Virus record (IMG/VR): IMGVR_UViG_3300042090_002518
Span: 1-37,269 of that record
Source of the DNA: a virus
Strand: one strand, 5' to 3'
Length of the DNA stretch: 37,269 nucleotides
Positions within the stretch are counted from its first letter, which is position 1. Each line of letters begins with the position of its first letter. The translations under genes and the position numbers were made by a program. Shown piece by piece: positions 21,442 through 29,377 of the stretch. The notes beneath the pieces are model-generated. The model had not been told where the DNA came from, ran no database searches, and worked only from the letters and a program-made list of their open reading frames with translations.

Positions 21442-23050
21442 AGATTACATTCACTGCTTCATAATTTGTATTCATTACAAAGCTCGTAGATCCATCAATA
21501 GTCACTGCACCACCGACCGTCGTGATCGTAATATTATTGGTGCCCGCACTACCTGTTCTATCTTTTATGTAATATACCCGTCCTGTTGATGGAGCTGCAT
21601 TAGGTAACTCTACGGTTATCGGTGCACCTGAAGAATCAACACTCAGATATTCATCTGTTGAGCCCACTACGTACGGAGTCGTATTAACGTTTGTATAGTT
21701 GAATACAATAACCCCTGAACCAGAAATCGTAATTGTATTGGCACCTGGAGTGACCGTGATTCCTGAACCACCGGTTATAACCGTCGATCCAATTTGTCCT
21801 GTAGATGCTATAGATACGACACTTGCGACAGAACCAACATTCACAGCGTATGTACCTGCGATATATGCGGTGCTTACTTGTCCTCCACCGCTACCAGAAG
21901 TACCCAATCTCATGACATTTGATTCACTAACAACGCCAGTATTACTGATCATAATGTTGTTTGATTCAGCTCCGGCATAGTTTACACCGGCATTGAAACC
22001 AAGCAGCGTATTTCTTGAACCTGTGGTTATTGTAGCACCAGTGCCGTAGCCAATAGCGGTATTTTCTCCCCCGGTTGTTAGACCCGCACCCGCAGTCCAG
22101 CCAAGGAGGGTATTTTGTGCTCCGGTGGTGAGAGAAACGCCAGCTACATCGCCAACTGCGGTATTAAATCGACCTGACCCTGTGGTATTGCCTGCTGCCC
22201 CTACAAAAGTGCCTGTAATATCAGGGTAAGCATACAAGAATTTATTATTATTTACTTTGTAAACACCAACGGTTCCTGCGGTATTAGCAAGTGCCATATT
22301 AATGTTACCAGCTGTTACCGTAATGTTACCCGTGGTGGCAGTAATAGCATCAGCGGTACCAAGATTTGAAAGATCACCAAGGGTTATGGAATTCTTCAAG
22401 TCAATATGAATGGTATTACCTGAACCAGAAGTATCAATATCTCTACCCGCTGTTCCGCCAAGAACATTGAGTATACCGCCCGCAGGTGTTGCCGTACCTG
22501 AATCAGTAGGGAATGAATCGGCTGCCGCTCCCCCCGCAGATATGGTCAGGGTGTTGGTACCAGGATTGCCTACAACAGTTACTAAGCCAGAGCCAACAAT
22601 ATTGATATTGCCCATATTTGGCGAAACGGCTCCGCCAGAGTTCCCAGTTAGCGTGCTTAATACCGCACCACCAACTACTGAGAAAGTAATCGTGCTTGTG
22701 CCAGGATTACCAGCGCCTGTAATAGTAACGCCATCACCAACAACATTAATATTTCCTGCCGTGGGACTTACCGCGCCACCCGTATTGGATGTTAGTGTTT
22801 GAAGCACGCCACCGCCTGTTGACAGCTGTATCCAGGTAGCGATACCTTTGGCTACATTCACCAATATCCAGACATTGTATGGCGCATTATTGTTCAGCCA
22901 TAACGTACCCAATGGATATTTATTGTCATTAATACCAGGATCGCGTACTTCAACCATCAACTGAGGTGGAGAGCTGGGCCTTACGCCCATGTACGCTAGT
23001 GGATTTAATCCATCTAATTTCGCTTGATTTGGTACCGTAGGTCCGCCCAT
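21413..23050 (-). CDS. Tail fibre/adhesin-like protein with repeats
   Basis: 545 residues, ATG at 23050 behind AAGGAA. The N-terminal DNKYPLGTLWLN...VNVAKGIATWIQL (residues 43-76) matches the start of the protein at 27120. Then come two GGAVSP.xGNIN.VG repeats (91-105, 139-153), a YadA-head-like stretch (about 282-360, NTLLGWTAG, NTAIGYGTG, NTLLGFNAG), and a C-terminal beta domain ending DGSTSFVMNTNYEAVNVIFN. It is probably a trimeric host-binding fibre. Last gene of the late transcript. Confidence 0.7.
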   Translation of the reverse strand: MGGPTVPNQAKLDGLNPLAYMGVRPSSPPQLMVEVRDPGINDNKYPLGTLWLNNNAPYNVWILVNVAKGIATWIQLSTGGGVLQTLTSNTGGAVSPTAGNINVVGDGVTITGAGNPGTSTITFSVVGGAVLSTLTGNSGGAVSPNMGNINIVGSGLVTVVGNPGTNTLTISAGGAAADSFPTDSGTATPAGGILNVLGGTAGRDIDTSGSGNTIHIDLKNSITLGDLSNLGTADAITATTGNITVTAGNINMALANTAGTVGVYKVNNNKFLYAYPDITGTFVGAAGNTTGSGRFNTAVGDVAGVSLTTGAQNTLLGWTAGAGLTTGGENTAIGYGTGATITTGSRNTLLGFNAGVNYAGAESNNIMISNTGVVSESNVMRLGTSGSGGGQVSTAYIAGTYAVNVGSVASVVSIASTGQIGSTVITGGSGITVTPGANTITISGSGVIVFNYTNVNTTPYVVGSTDEYLSVDSSGAPITVELPNAAPSTGRVYYIKDRTGSAGTNNITITTVGGAVTIDGSTSFVMNTNYEAVNVIFNGTNYEIF

Positions 23051-23074
23051 AATTATTCCTTTTTTGTTACATTG

Positions 23075-23644
23075 CTAAGAAAATAAAATCGTTGTGAAAA
23101 AATAGCCGGCACTGGCTGAAGAATTGGTTGCCATATATCCCACCAAATCACCAGCATTGCAGCTGGCATTATGTACTAAATCCTGGAAAACGCCCGTTGT
23201 GGAAGCGGGAACAGTAACAGTAATAGAGGTTAATACATTGTTGATAGATAATGTTATGACCGTATTAGCTGCTGAAGTATTTACGGCCAAATATACACTT
23301 AAATTATTAAATGTTCCTGCCGTAGGCATAATGGTAAACGCACTCGTATAGGCCACAAACCCAACAAATTGCGTGCCGTCTGATCCGATTAATGGCAAAT
23401 TTTGACTGCCAGTGCTGATAATACGACCGACAGAACTTATTACCATATTTCCAGACGCTGAAGAAGCTCCAAAAATTGGCGGATTGCCCGCTCCACCTTG
23501 ACTCAATAAAATTTGGCCTGCCGTGCCTGCGCTCGTCGAATTTAATTTAGTACCATCATAATAGACCACGCCATCACTGGTATAGGATTGGGCATTCGTA
23601 CCGCCTTCGACAATCGGCATTGGGGAAATTCTTTTATATGCCAT
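23075..23644 (-). CDS. Tail-fibre paralogue 1 (shared N-domain)
   Basis: 189 residues, ATG at 23644. The N-terminal 60 residues (MAYKRISPMPIVEGGTNAQ, DGVVYYDGTKLNSTSAG, GQILLSQGGAGNPP) are shared with the next three upstream genes. The C-terminal beta domain is its own, with TVPASTTGVFQDLVHNA like its neighbours. Likely a small fibre or receptor-binding subunit. Confidence 0.65.
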   Translation of the reverse strand: MAYKRISPMPIVEGGTNAQSYTSDGVVYYDGTKLNSTSAGTAGQILLSQGGAGNPPIFGASSASGNMVISSVGRIISTGSQNLPLIGSDGTQFVGFVAYTSAFTIMPTAGTFNNLSVYLAVNTSAANTVITLSINNVLTSITVTVPASTTGVFQDLVHNASCNAGDLVGYMATNSSASAGYFFTTILFS

Positions 23645-23658
23645 GATTTTTCATTCCT

Positions 23659-24303
23659 TTAAGCTGTATAAGTAAATGAAACGACCCCAAAAATAAGAAC
23701 GCCTGCTCCTTCTGTTGGCGGACTCACTACAAGGAGTGCAGTATCGCTTGCGCCCGTAAATGCGACGCTGTGCGTCGTGTCACTAAAGGTGCCTGTCGTG
23801 TTGCCTGGAATAGTAAATGTTAATGCAGTTGCCACATTATTTTTATACAAAGTAACGGTCACTGAGGCGCTCGAATTGTTGGAATAGATATAACCAAACA
23901 GATTGGCCGCGGTGCCATTTGCTGCAAAAATACCAGATACATTCACTACTGATGATACGGCGCTACCGGTAGAGTAAATGCCCTGAGGCAAGCATGTCTG
24001 TATATTATAATTTGCATACACCGAAGGCACGGTAAAGCCGCCAGTTAATGGATAATAGACCGTTCCTGGATTACTGGTGCCCCCAACACCACAAATCATA
24101 ACCGATGATCCAGAAGCGCCAGCATTTTGGAATGTAGGTGCCACTCCTGCGCCATTACTTGTCAACACTTGTGCGTTCGTGCCGGCACCTGTTGTTACCA
24201 ATCGGGTACCATCAAAATAGACGACGCCATCTTGTGTGGCCATAGCAGTTGCGTTCGTACCACCTTCTACGATAGGCGTAGGTGAAATTCTTTTATATGC
24301 CAT
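23659..24303 (-). CDS. Tail-fibre paralogue 2 (shared N-domain)
   Basis: 214 residues, ATG at 24303. Same N-domain (MAYKRISPTPIVEGGTNA, DGVVYFDGTRL, QVLTSNGAGVAPTFQ). The C-domain carries VTLYKNNVATALTFTIPGN then TTGTFSDTTHSVAFTG, related to paralogue 3. Probably a receptor-binding module. Confidence 0.65.
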   Translation of the reverse strand: MAYKRISPTPIVEGGTNATAMATQDGVVYFDGTRLVTTGAGTNAQVLTSNGAGVAPTFQNAGASGSSVMICGVGGTSNPGTVYYPLTGGFTVPSVYANYNIQTCLPQGIYSTGSAVSSVVNVSGIFAANGTAANLFGYIYSNNSSASVTVTLYKNNVATALTFTIPGNTTGTFSDTTHSVAFTGASDTALLVVSPPTEGAGVLIFGVVSFTYTA

Positions 24304-24312
24304 CGGCTCTCC

Positions 24313-24927
24313 TTATGTGTGATACGACATGCTTATGGTACCAAAAACCTGTCCCGTTACCGCAGCACTTATTTCCCATTGAATAATCTGTCCTTGAGAA
24401 ACTGAAACGGTATGAGTGGTGTCGCTAAAAGCGCCCGTTGTTCCAGCTGGTATTGTAGCAACTAATGCGGTATTGCTGCCGTTAACATTTAAGGTCACCG
24501 TCAGCGGACTCGTTGACGCATTTGAAGTTACATATACAAATAAGTTAAGGGCTGTTACCGCAATAGGCATAATAAAGTTGTTATACGCTTGTACGGTATC
24601 TACTCCTGTAATAGGGTTTCTATATCCAAATGGTGAATGCCAACTTTTTGACCCCGTTGTGGCCAAACAAACGATGTTATCTGGTCCACCGGGTCCCAAT
24701 GGTTCACCCAAAAGGGGAAGTATGCCCATACCGCTGCCGCCACTTGCAGCCTGATATGTCGGCGCCATCCCTGCACCATTAGAGGTCAATACTTGAGTTG
24801 CAGTCCCCGTCGCCGTCACATTGATCTTGGTACCATCAAAATAGGCAGTACCATCGGTTGTAGCAAACGTTTTCGTATTCGTGCCACCTTCTACTATGGG
24901 CGTTGGAGATATTCGTTTATACGCCAT
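24313..24927 (-). CDS. Tail-fibre paralogue 3 (shared N-domain)
   Basis: 204 residues, ATG at 24927. N-domain as in its neighbours (MAYKRISPTPIVEGGTNT, DGTAYFDGTKINVT). The C-domain has VTLNVNGSNTALVATIPAGT and TTGAFSDTTHTVSVSQG. Closest to paralogue 2. Confidence 0.65.
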   Translation of the reverse strand: MAYKRISPTPIVEGGTNTKTFATTDGTAYFDGTKINVTATGTATQVLTSNGAGMAPTYQAASGGSGMGILPLLGEPLGPGGPDNIVCLATTGSKSWHSPFGYRNPITGVDTVQAYNNFIMPIAVTALNLFVYVTSNASTSPLTVTLNVNGSNTALVATIPAGTTGAFSDTTHTVSVSQGQIIQWEISAAVTGQVFGTISMSYHT

Positions 24928-24929
24928 AG

Positions 24930-25091
24930 TTATCCTTTATTGCCACTTAAAGTCGATTTAATCACTTCAATCTCTTGTTTAATGAGCTCAAGATCTTTTA
25001 CAATCTGTTCAACTGCTTGCGTGACTTGTTGTACTTCTACTTTCAAACCGTCGATTTTGCCTTTGATATCTGATAGAAAAAATATAGACAT
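24930..25091 (-). CDS. 53-residue coiled-coil protein within the fibre array
   Basis: ATG 25091 follows GGAG. After IDGLKVEV it is a heptad-patterned helix (QQVTQAVEQIVKDLELIKQE, IEVIKSTLSG). It lies between two fibre paralogues. It may be a trimerisation or fibre-assembly helper. Short enough to escape usual gene calling. Confidence 0.6.
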   Translation of the reverse strand: MSIFFLSDIKGKIDGLKVEVQQVTQAVEQIVKDLELIKQEIEVIKSTLSGNKG

Positions 25092-25100
25092 ACTTCTCCT

Positions 25101-25808
25101 TTATTTTGATATACCGTAGAGGCTAATTTCCGCGGTTAATGTATCACCGGTAGAAGGTATAATCTGAAAAGCGTTCATCACGGTTGCCGTATGATAGATT
25201 CCCCATGATTGATCACTAAATACACCAGTCGTTGTGTTGGCCCAAACCGAATTGCCCTGAAATGTAGGAAATGAACCATTCGTAAAATTGTAAAGATATA
25301 AGGTTGCACCGCCAACATAACCGGTATTGGATTCCGTGAGAGTAAATGCATTTGTAGAGGTACCATTAGAGCTGGGCGATCCGGAATTATATTGCCATCG
25401 ATTCCATGTGCTATTGTATCCTGAACTTATATAGGATGAACCGCCATTAGATGATAGTTGTAATAAATAGCTGGCAGATCCAGATGTGGTCATGCTCGCT
25501 ATGGTAATCACAAAAACGTTATAGGCATTGGTTATTCCTGTCGTGAATGTGACACCACTAGAAGCCACTAAATTATTTGTTTGAATTAATGCCCACCCGC
25601 CGCCTCCGCTGGCAGCCTGAAATGTTGGTGCAACGGCAGGCCCATTTGATGTAAGTACCTGCCCGGCTACGCCGACCGTTGTTGTATTTAAAATGGTACC
25701 ATCAAAATATACGACGCCGTCAGCATTGGTCATCGTGGTAGCGTTCGTGCCACCTTGTGCTATTGATACTGGAATATTACTATTCCATGCATTATTTGTC
25801 GCCATCAT
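25101..25808 (-). CDS. Tail-fibre paralogue 4 (divergent N-terminus)
   Basis: 235 residues, ATG at 25808. It shares the internal part of the N-domain (IAQGGTNATTMTNADGVVYF, QVLTSNGPAVAPTFQAASGG) but begins MMATNNAWNSNIPVS. The C-domain is larger, with LIQTNNLVASSGVTFTTGI and a Ser/Gly-rich beta region. Likely a fibre or receptor-binding protein. Confidence 0.65.
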   Translation of the reverse strand: MMATNNAWNSNIPVSIAQGGTNATTMTNADGVVYFDGTILNTTTVGVAGQVLTSNGPAVAPTFQAASGGGGWALIQTNNLVASSGVTFTTGITNAYNVFVITIASMTTSGSASYLLQLSSNGGSSYISSGYNSTWNRWQYNSGSPSSNGTSTNAFTLTESNTGYVGGATLYLYNFTNGSFPTFQGNSVWANTTTGVFSDQSWGIYHTATVMNAFQIIPSTGDTLTAEISLYGISK

Positions 25809-25814
25809 TACTCC

Positions 25815-26519
25815 TTATACGACGGTGATATTGCCTATTGAACTCAATACTTGCCAGGTGAGGTTAGCCGCAATACACACTATTTCAATTGCATCACGAG
25901 TCGCAGAAGAGCTCAATGAGCCACCGGCACCAGCAGTTGTACTTGAAGTACCAAAAAATATTTGTTGACCTGCAGCCTGCGTTACTTGCCATCCAGTGGC
26001 ATTGTTTATACCGGTAAGGCGTAGGATATCTCCCACAGCTGATGCAGCTGGCAATAGAAAGGTCAGCGTACCAGCACCATTAGCTATATAGCCATTATTG
26101 GAAGCCATGTTAGTATTAACGGTTACCAAATTCCAGGTGAATCCTGCAGCTCCGGTACCTGCAATGGTAATAGACCCCGCACCGTTGGTAACACTGATAT
26201 TGGTTCCTGCGGTAATAGTTGCCAGTACCGGATTTGCACCCGTTGAACCAATTGGCAATTGGCCATTGGTGGCAACACCAAGTGATGAAATAGATCCCGC
26301 CGCATTACCCAATTGCAATGAATGGTTGGTGGTTCCGGTGATCGCGACGGTTAGCGTACTTGTGCCTGCATTGCCCGTGATTTCTATACCGTTGGCATTA
26401 GAACCAACGACGTTAATATTATTACCAGTGGGGCCCACCGCAATGGCATCATTGCCAGTTAGTGTTTCTACTAATCCACCAGCACCGCCTCCAGGTAGAA
26501 TCGTCGTAATTTGTGACAT
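25815..26519 (-). CDS. Tail-fibre-like repeat protein
   Basis: 234 residues, ATG at 26519. The opening repeats (LVETLTGNDAIAVGPTGNNI then NVVG) match the GGAVSP.xGNINVVG repeats of the 545-residue protein. Mid-part NISVTNGAGSITIAGTG; C-terminal beta domain with GWQVTQAAGQQIFFGTS. Structural, probably fibre shaft. Confidence 0.6.
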   Translation of the reverse strand: MSQITTILPGGGAGGLVETLTGNDAIAVGPTGNNINVVGSNANGIEITGNAGTSTLTVAITGTTNHSLQLGNAAGSISSLGVATNGQLPIGSTGANPVLATITAGTNISVTNGAGSITIAGTGAAGFTWNLVTVNTNMASNNGYIANGAGTLTFLLPAASAVGDILRLTGINNATGWQVTQAAGQQIFFGTSSTTAGAGGSLSSSATRDAIEIVCIAANLTWQVLSSIGNITVV

Positions 26520-26531
26520 ACATGCTCCTAA

Positions 26532-26876
26532 CTAAACGGTACCAAAAGCGCCATACCACGTGGTTAAATATACACTTCCTGATCCAGGCGCACCTTTAAC
26601 ATAAATGGTCGTACCTGCAGATATATTTGCCACGCCGCCCTGATCGGATTTGTTGGTCGTAAGATCAAGCACAATGCTTGTTGAAGCGGGAATAACAAAA
26701 TGATCGTTTACGCCATCGAGACTAAAAGTAAGTAATGCGTTCGTCGTATTAACCATATATAAGATTCTGCTTGGATTAACCAAAGCTGTACCAATGGCCG
26801 TATAGCCGGCACCAATGGCCCCGAACGCTTCCGTTCGTAGGGGTTCTGGTAATAATCTAATCGCTAATGAGCTCAT
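26532..26876 (-). CDS. Small tail-region virion protein
   Basis: 114 residues, ATG at 26876. It contains ILYMVNTTNALLTFSLDGVN, DHFVIPASTSIVLDLTTNK and GTTIYVKGAPGSGSVYLTTW, a compact beta domain seen in small proteins of phage tail clusters. The start overlaps the previous stop (ATGA). Confidence 0.55.
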   Translation of the reverse strand: MSSLAIRLLPEPLRTEAFGAIGAGYTAIGTALVNPSRILYMVNTTNALLTFSLDGVNDHFVIPASTSIVLDLTTNKSDQGGVANISAGTTIYVKGAPGSGSVYLTTWYGAFGTV

Positions 26877-27094
26877 ACAGTCTCCTGTGCACTGACCTCA
26901 ATAGGTTGTGCTTGTTCTTTCTGTTTCTGTTCTTCAGCTGCAGCGAGGCATTCTTGTTCATACTTTTTAAGATCTTCGGTCATTTCTTGAAGAACTTCAT
27001 ATACTTCTGCATATGGTGCCCCATACGGCAACGTGAATAGATATTTACGTTCATTTTTTGCTGTATCTATGGTGATAGTTAATCCTTTATTCAT
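26873..27094 (-). CDS. Small hypothetical protein in the tail cluster
   Basis: 73 residues from ATG 27094 behind GAAAGAGAG. A short beta part (LTITIDTAKNERKYLFTLPY) is followed by a charged helix (VYEVLQEMTEDLKKYEQECL) and a Q/E-rich tail. It overlaps the next gene by 4 nt. Perhaps a tail assembly helper. Confidence 0.55.
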   Translation of the reverse strand: MNKGLTITIDTAKNERKYLFTLPYGAPYAEVYEVLQEMTEDLKKYEQECLAAAEEQKQKEQAQPIEVSAQETV

Positions 27095-27119
27095 TCTCTC
27101 TTTCAATGTTTATGTTCAA

Positions 27120-27851
27120 TTAGAAGCTAAAAATCCAGTAAGCTATGTTCACATTGCCATCTAGTGCAGCAGCGCCGTTGTTCACAAGCGTAACGGTAAC
27201 AGATCCGGCGGCGGGCAAGACACGTTCAACGGTCATAAGCGCGGCATTGGCGCCTGTATTGGCCGCTGTAATTAAAATACCACTGGCGGTGGTTATAGAA
27301 GCATTGGTAAGAATAAATGCTTGGCTTGCAGCTGCGCCAGTCGTAAATCCAGTGAAATTGGCAACACCAATAGTTCCAGTAATTGCAATGGTATTTGTCG
27401 GTGATGCCACCGTATCGAATTCTTCAGAAACAGTCAGTATGTGGCTCGACGGCTGTAGAGCAATCCCGCCCGTTCCTGAATTGATGGTAGTTGTACCTGC
27501 CCCCGTTTGTGAATTGATGATAACCGTATTTGCTGCAGCATCATCTGCAAAATGGACCGTATTGCCAGCTGCGACCAACGTGAACGCGCCCGTAAGATTA
27601 ATGGGACCAGGTGTAACGGTAAGCGAACTCAGATTTAATGCACCACCGGTAAAATTGGCCCAATTGGCTAAGTTATTTGCCACTGAAGTTATTACGTAGG
27701 CAGCATTAGTAACCTTATCGACCCAAAGCGTTCCAAGAGGCGCTTTATCTGCCGTTGTTGGCACACGTAAGCTTATTATAGGGTTTGGATTCACAAAGTT
27801 TAAAGGCTGACTAAAAGAATAATCGGCACTTTGTCTTGTGTAGTTGCTCAT
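27120..27851 (-). CDS. Tail-fibre-like protein with PLGTLWV N-domain
   Basis: 243 residues from ATG 27851 behind AGGAG. The N-terminal KAPLGTLWVDKVTNAAYVIT and NNLANWANF match the start domain of the 545-residue fibre. The rest is beta-rich and Ala/Thr/Gly-rich, ending in DGNVNIAYWIFSF. Probably a virion fibre component. Confidence 0.6.
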   Translation of the reverse strand: MSNYTRQSADYSFSQPLNFVNPNPIISLRVPTTADKAPLGTLWVDKVTNAAYVITSVANNLANWANFTGGALNLSSLTVTPGPINLTGAFTLVAAGNTVHFADDAAANTVIINSQTGAGTTTINSGTGGIALQPSSHILTVSEEFDTVASPTNTIAITGTIGVANFTGFTTGAAASQAFILTNASITTASGILITAANTGANAALMTVERVLPAAGSVTVTLVNNGAAALDGNVNIAYWIFSF

Positions 27852-27914
27852 GTTTTCTCCTAAAAAATTATTAACGCCCACAGTAAACAACAATAAAGTC
27901 ATGAAATCAAGCTA

Positions 27915-27943
27915 TTGACAAATGCAATGTACATATGTACATT
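27915..27943 (+). promoter_or_regulatory. Cassette promoter with an 18-bp palindromic operator
   Basis: TTGACA (27915-27920), 17-bp spacer, TACATT (27938-27943). The perfect palindrome AATGTACATATGTACATT (27926-27943) covers the spacer and -10. It precedes a ribbon-helix-helix gene, so autorepression is likely. Confidence 0.7.
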
Positions 27944-27971
27944 GAAAATAGATACAAGGCTAGGAGAATTT

Positions 27972-28127
27972 ATGGAAAAAAATCAAGTAAAAAGACTCGC
28001 GATGTATATGCCAAGAGAGCTGCATCATGAACTAAAAATGATCGCTGCAAAGCGAAATATCACCATGACCGCATATGTGGTGAATATCCTTACAGCAATT
28101 GTACACAAAGAAAAGCAGTATGAATAA
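27972..28127 (+). CDS. Arc-like ribbon-helix-helix regulator of the cassette
   Basis: 51 residues from ATG 27972 behind AGGAG; an upstream in-frame ATG at 27915 overlaps the promoter. The strand KRLAMYMPRE plus helices LHHELKMIAAKRN and TAYVVNILTAIVHK fit Arc/CopG folds. It probably binds the palindrome just upstream. The stop overlaps the HNH gene start. Confidence 0.75.
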   Translation: MEKNQVKRLAMYMPRELHHELKMIAAKRNITMTAYVVNILTAIVHKEKQYE

Positions 28128-28716
28128 GGGCATTTCTAATTGTAAATTTTGTAACAAATTATTTGAATACCGAATAAGAAAAAATCGGGGCATATATTGC
28201 TCACGCCATTGCCAAAATACAGCAAATGCTCGTAGAGCTGCACAAATAGCTGAGGCTAAAAAGAAGATATCGATCTGTAAAAAATGCAATAAAGAGTTTC
28301 GTTATAAACCATGCGATCAACCAGGCATTTACTGTTCAATTATTTGTAAGCGGAAAGGGTCAAAATTAACTGATGTTACAAAAAAAGAACGTATGAAAAT
28401 GTATTACGAACGAGATGTCATACGCCAAAATAATTGCTGGGATTGGAATGGAATGATTTACAATACTGGATACGCATCTATTCCACAGGGTAGAAATAAA
28501 ACTATTCTGGCACATCGTGCTTCATGGTTAATTCATTTTGGAGATATTCCCCAAAATATGTTTGTGCTCCATAAATGTGACAATCCTCCATGCACTAATC
28601 CGAAACATTTATTTTTAGGAACAGCCAAAGACAATTCAATCGACATGATAAAAAAGGGCAGAGCAAGCGGCCAATTTCAGAAAGGTTTAATACCATGGAA
28701 CAAAAAAAATTTATGA
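28120..28716 (+). CDS. HNH homing endonuclease with two zinc fingers
   Basis: 198 residues, ATG at 28120, overlapping the regulator by 8 bases. Two N-terminal zinc modules: C8-C11-C27-C31 and C53-C56-C72-C76. The HNH core has HRASW (H132), then VLHKCDNPPCTNPKHLFLGT (H151, C153, C158, N161, H163) and DNSIDMIKKGR. Free-standing enzymes of this type cut DNA site-specifically and spread their own gene. No intron is seen around it. Confidence 0.9.
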   Translation: MNKGISNCKFCNKLFEYRIRKNRGIYCSRHCQNTANARRAAQIAEAKKKISICKKCNKEFRYKPCDQPGIYCSIICKRKGSKLTDVTKKERMKMYYERDVIRQNNCWDWNGMIYNTGYASIPQGRNKTILAHRASWLIHFGDIPQNMFVLHKCDNPPCTNPKHLFLGTAKDNSIDMIKKGRASGQFQKGLIPWNKKNL

Positions 28717-29066
28717 ATAAATATCTATTGATTGCATTGTTTGTTATACCGCCAACCGTATGCATGGAGTCTAAGGCGCTCAAAAGAACACATACAACTC
28801 CCGCAGCACGATTTCTGACGCCGCCATCACATTCAAGAAATGTTGCCACATTCATTGCAGCAGAATATGCCCATGAAAGGCTCGTTAATATTATCAATCA
28901 GGCATTCGATCAATCGAATAAAGTGAGTATGATCATTCGAAGAAGGCTTGGCGTACGAAGAAGTATGAGTTGCCCGAATATTACGGCACCTCGCTTGGAA
29001 ACTATAGCCGATGACGAAAAAGAAGAATCGCCCAAAATGATAATGGATTGGGTATATAACGTTTAG
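28713..29066 (+). CDS. Secreted small protein of the cassette
   Basis: 117 residues from ATG 28713, overlapping the HNH stop (ATGA). Signal peptide MNKYLLIALFVIPPTVCM. The mature part is basic and Ser/Thr-rich (KRTHTTPAARF, RRRLGVRRSMSCPNI), with an acidic end. It looks like host-interaction cargo and not a virion part. A start at 28695 is possible but would spoil the signal peptide. Confidence 0.55.
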   Translation: MNKYLLIALFVIPPTVCMESKALKRTHTTPAARFLTPPSHSRNVATFIAAEYAHERLVNIINQAFDQSNKVSMIIRRRLGVRRSMSCPNITAPRLETIADDEKEESPKMIMDWVYNV

Positions 29067-29072
29067 GGATGT

Positions 29073-29237
29073 ATGGATTATGTATATTTCTGCCCAGCTT
29101 GTGGGCAAGAAACGAAGATTTTAGGATCAAAAAAGGATCAGCGAGAACTACATAATCCACAGTGCAGCAAATGTGTTGAGTGGTATGAAGAAGAAACCGA
29201 GACGTTGTGGTCATCGGTATTGGACGGGGAAATTTAG
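29073..29237 (+). CDS. Zinc-ribbon small protein
   Basis: 54 residues, ATG at 29073. CPACG near residue 7 and CSKC near residue 35 form a zinc-ribbon pair, followed by an acidic end. It is in line with the cassette genes and has no close relation to the early zinc-ribbon genes. Confidence 0.5.
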   Translation: MDYVYFCPACGQETKILGSKKDQRELHNPQCSKCVEWYEEETETLWSSVLDGEI

Positions 29238-29254
29238 ATATTTTAGGGGGAATT

Positions 29255-29377
29255 ATGGATCCATTGATCGCATTTCTTATCGGTGCACTGCTTGGATATT
29301 TAGATGGCAAGAGTGAAAAGAAAGAAGAGCCTAAGCGATTTAATCAAGAATGGGATGATTATTACAAAGATTACTAG
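29255..29377 (+). CDS. 40-residue membrane-anchored peptide
   Basis: ATG 29255 follows AGGGGG. The N-terminal hydrophobic helix (PLIAFLIGALLGYL) is followed by a charged Lys/Glu/Tyr-rich tail. Its stop shares the bases CTAG with the stop of the convergent virion gene. Confidence 0.5.
   Translation: MDPLIAFLIGALLGYLDGKSEKKEEPKRFNQEWDDYYKDY

Noticed and set aside
27145-27699. Long plus-strand frames opposite the fibre genes (also 26098-26535 and 22410-22802)
   Set aside because: Shadows of Ala/Thr/Gly-rich fibre genes. They have low-complexity Pro/Val composition and no ribosome sites.
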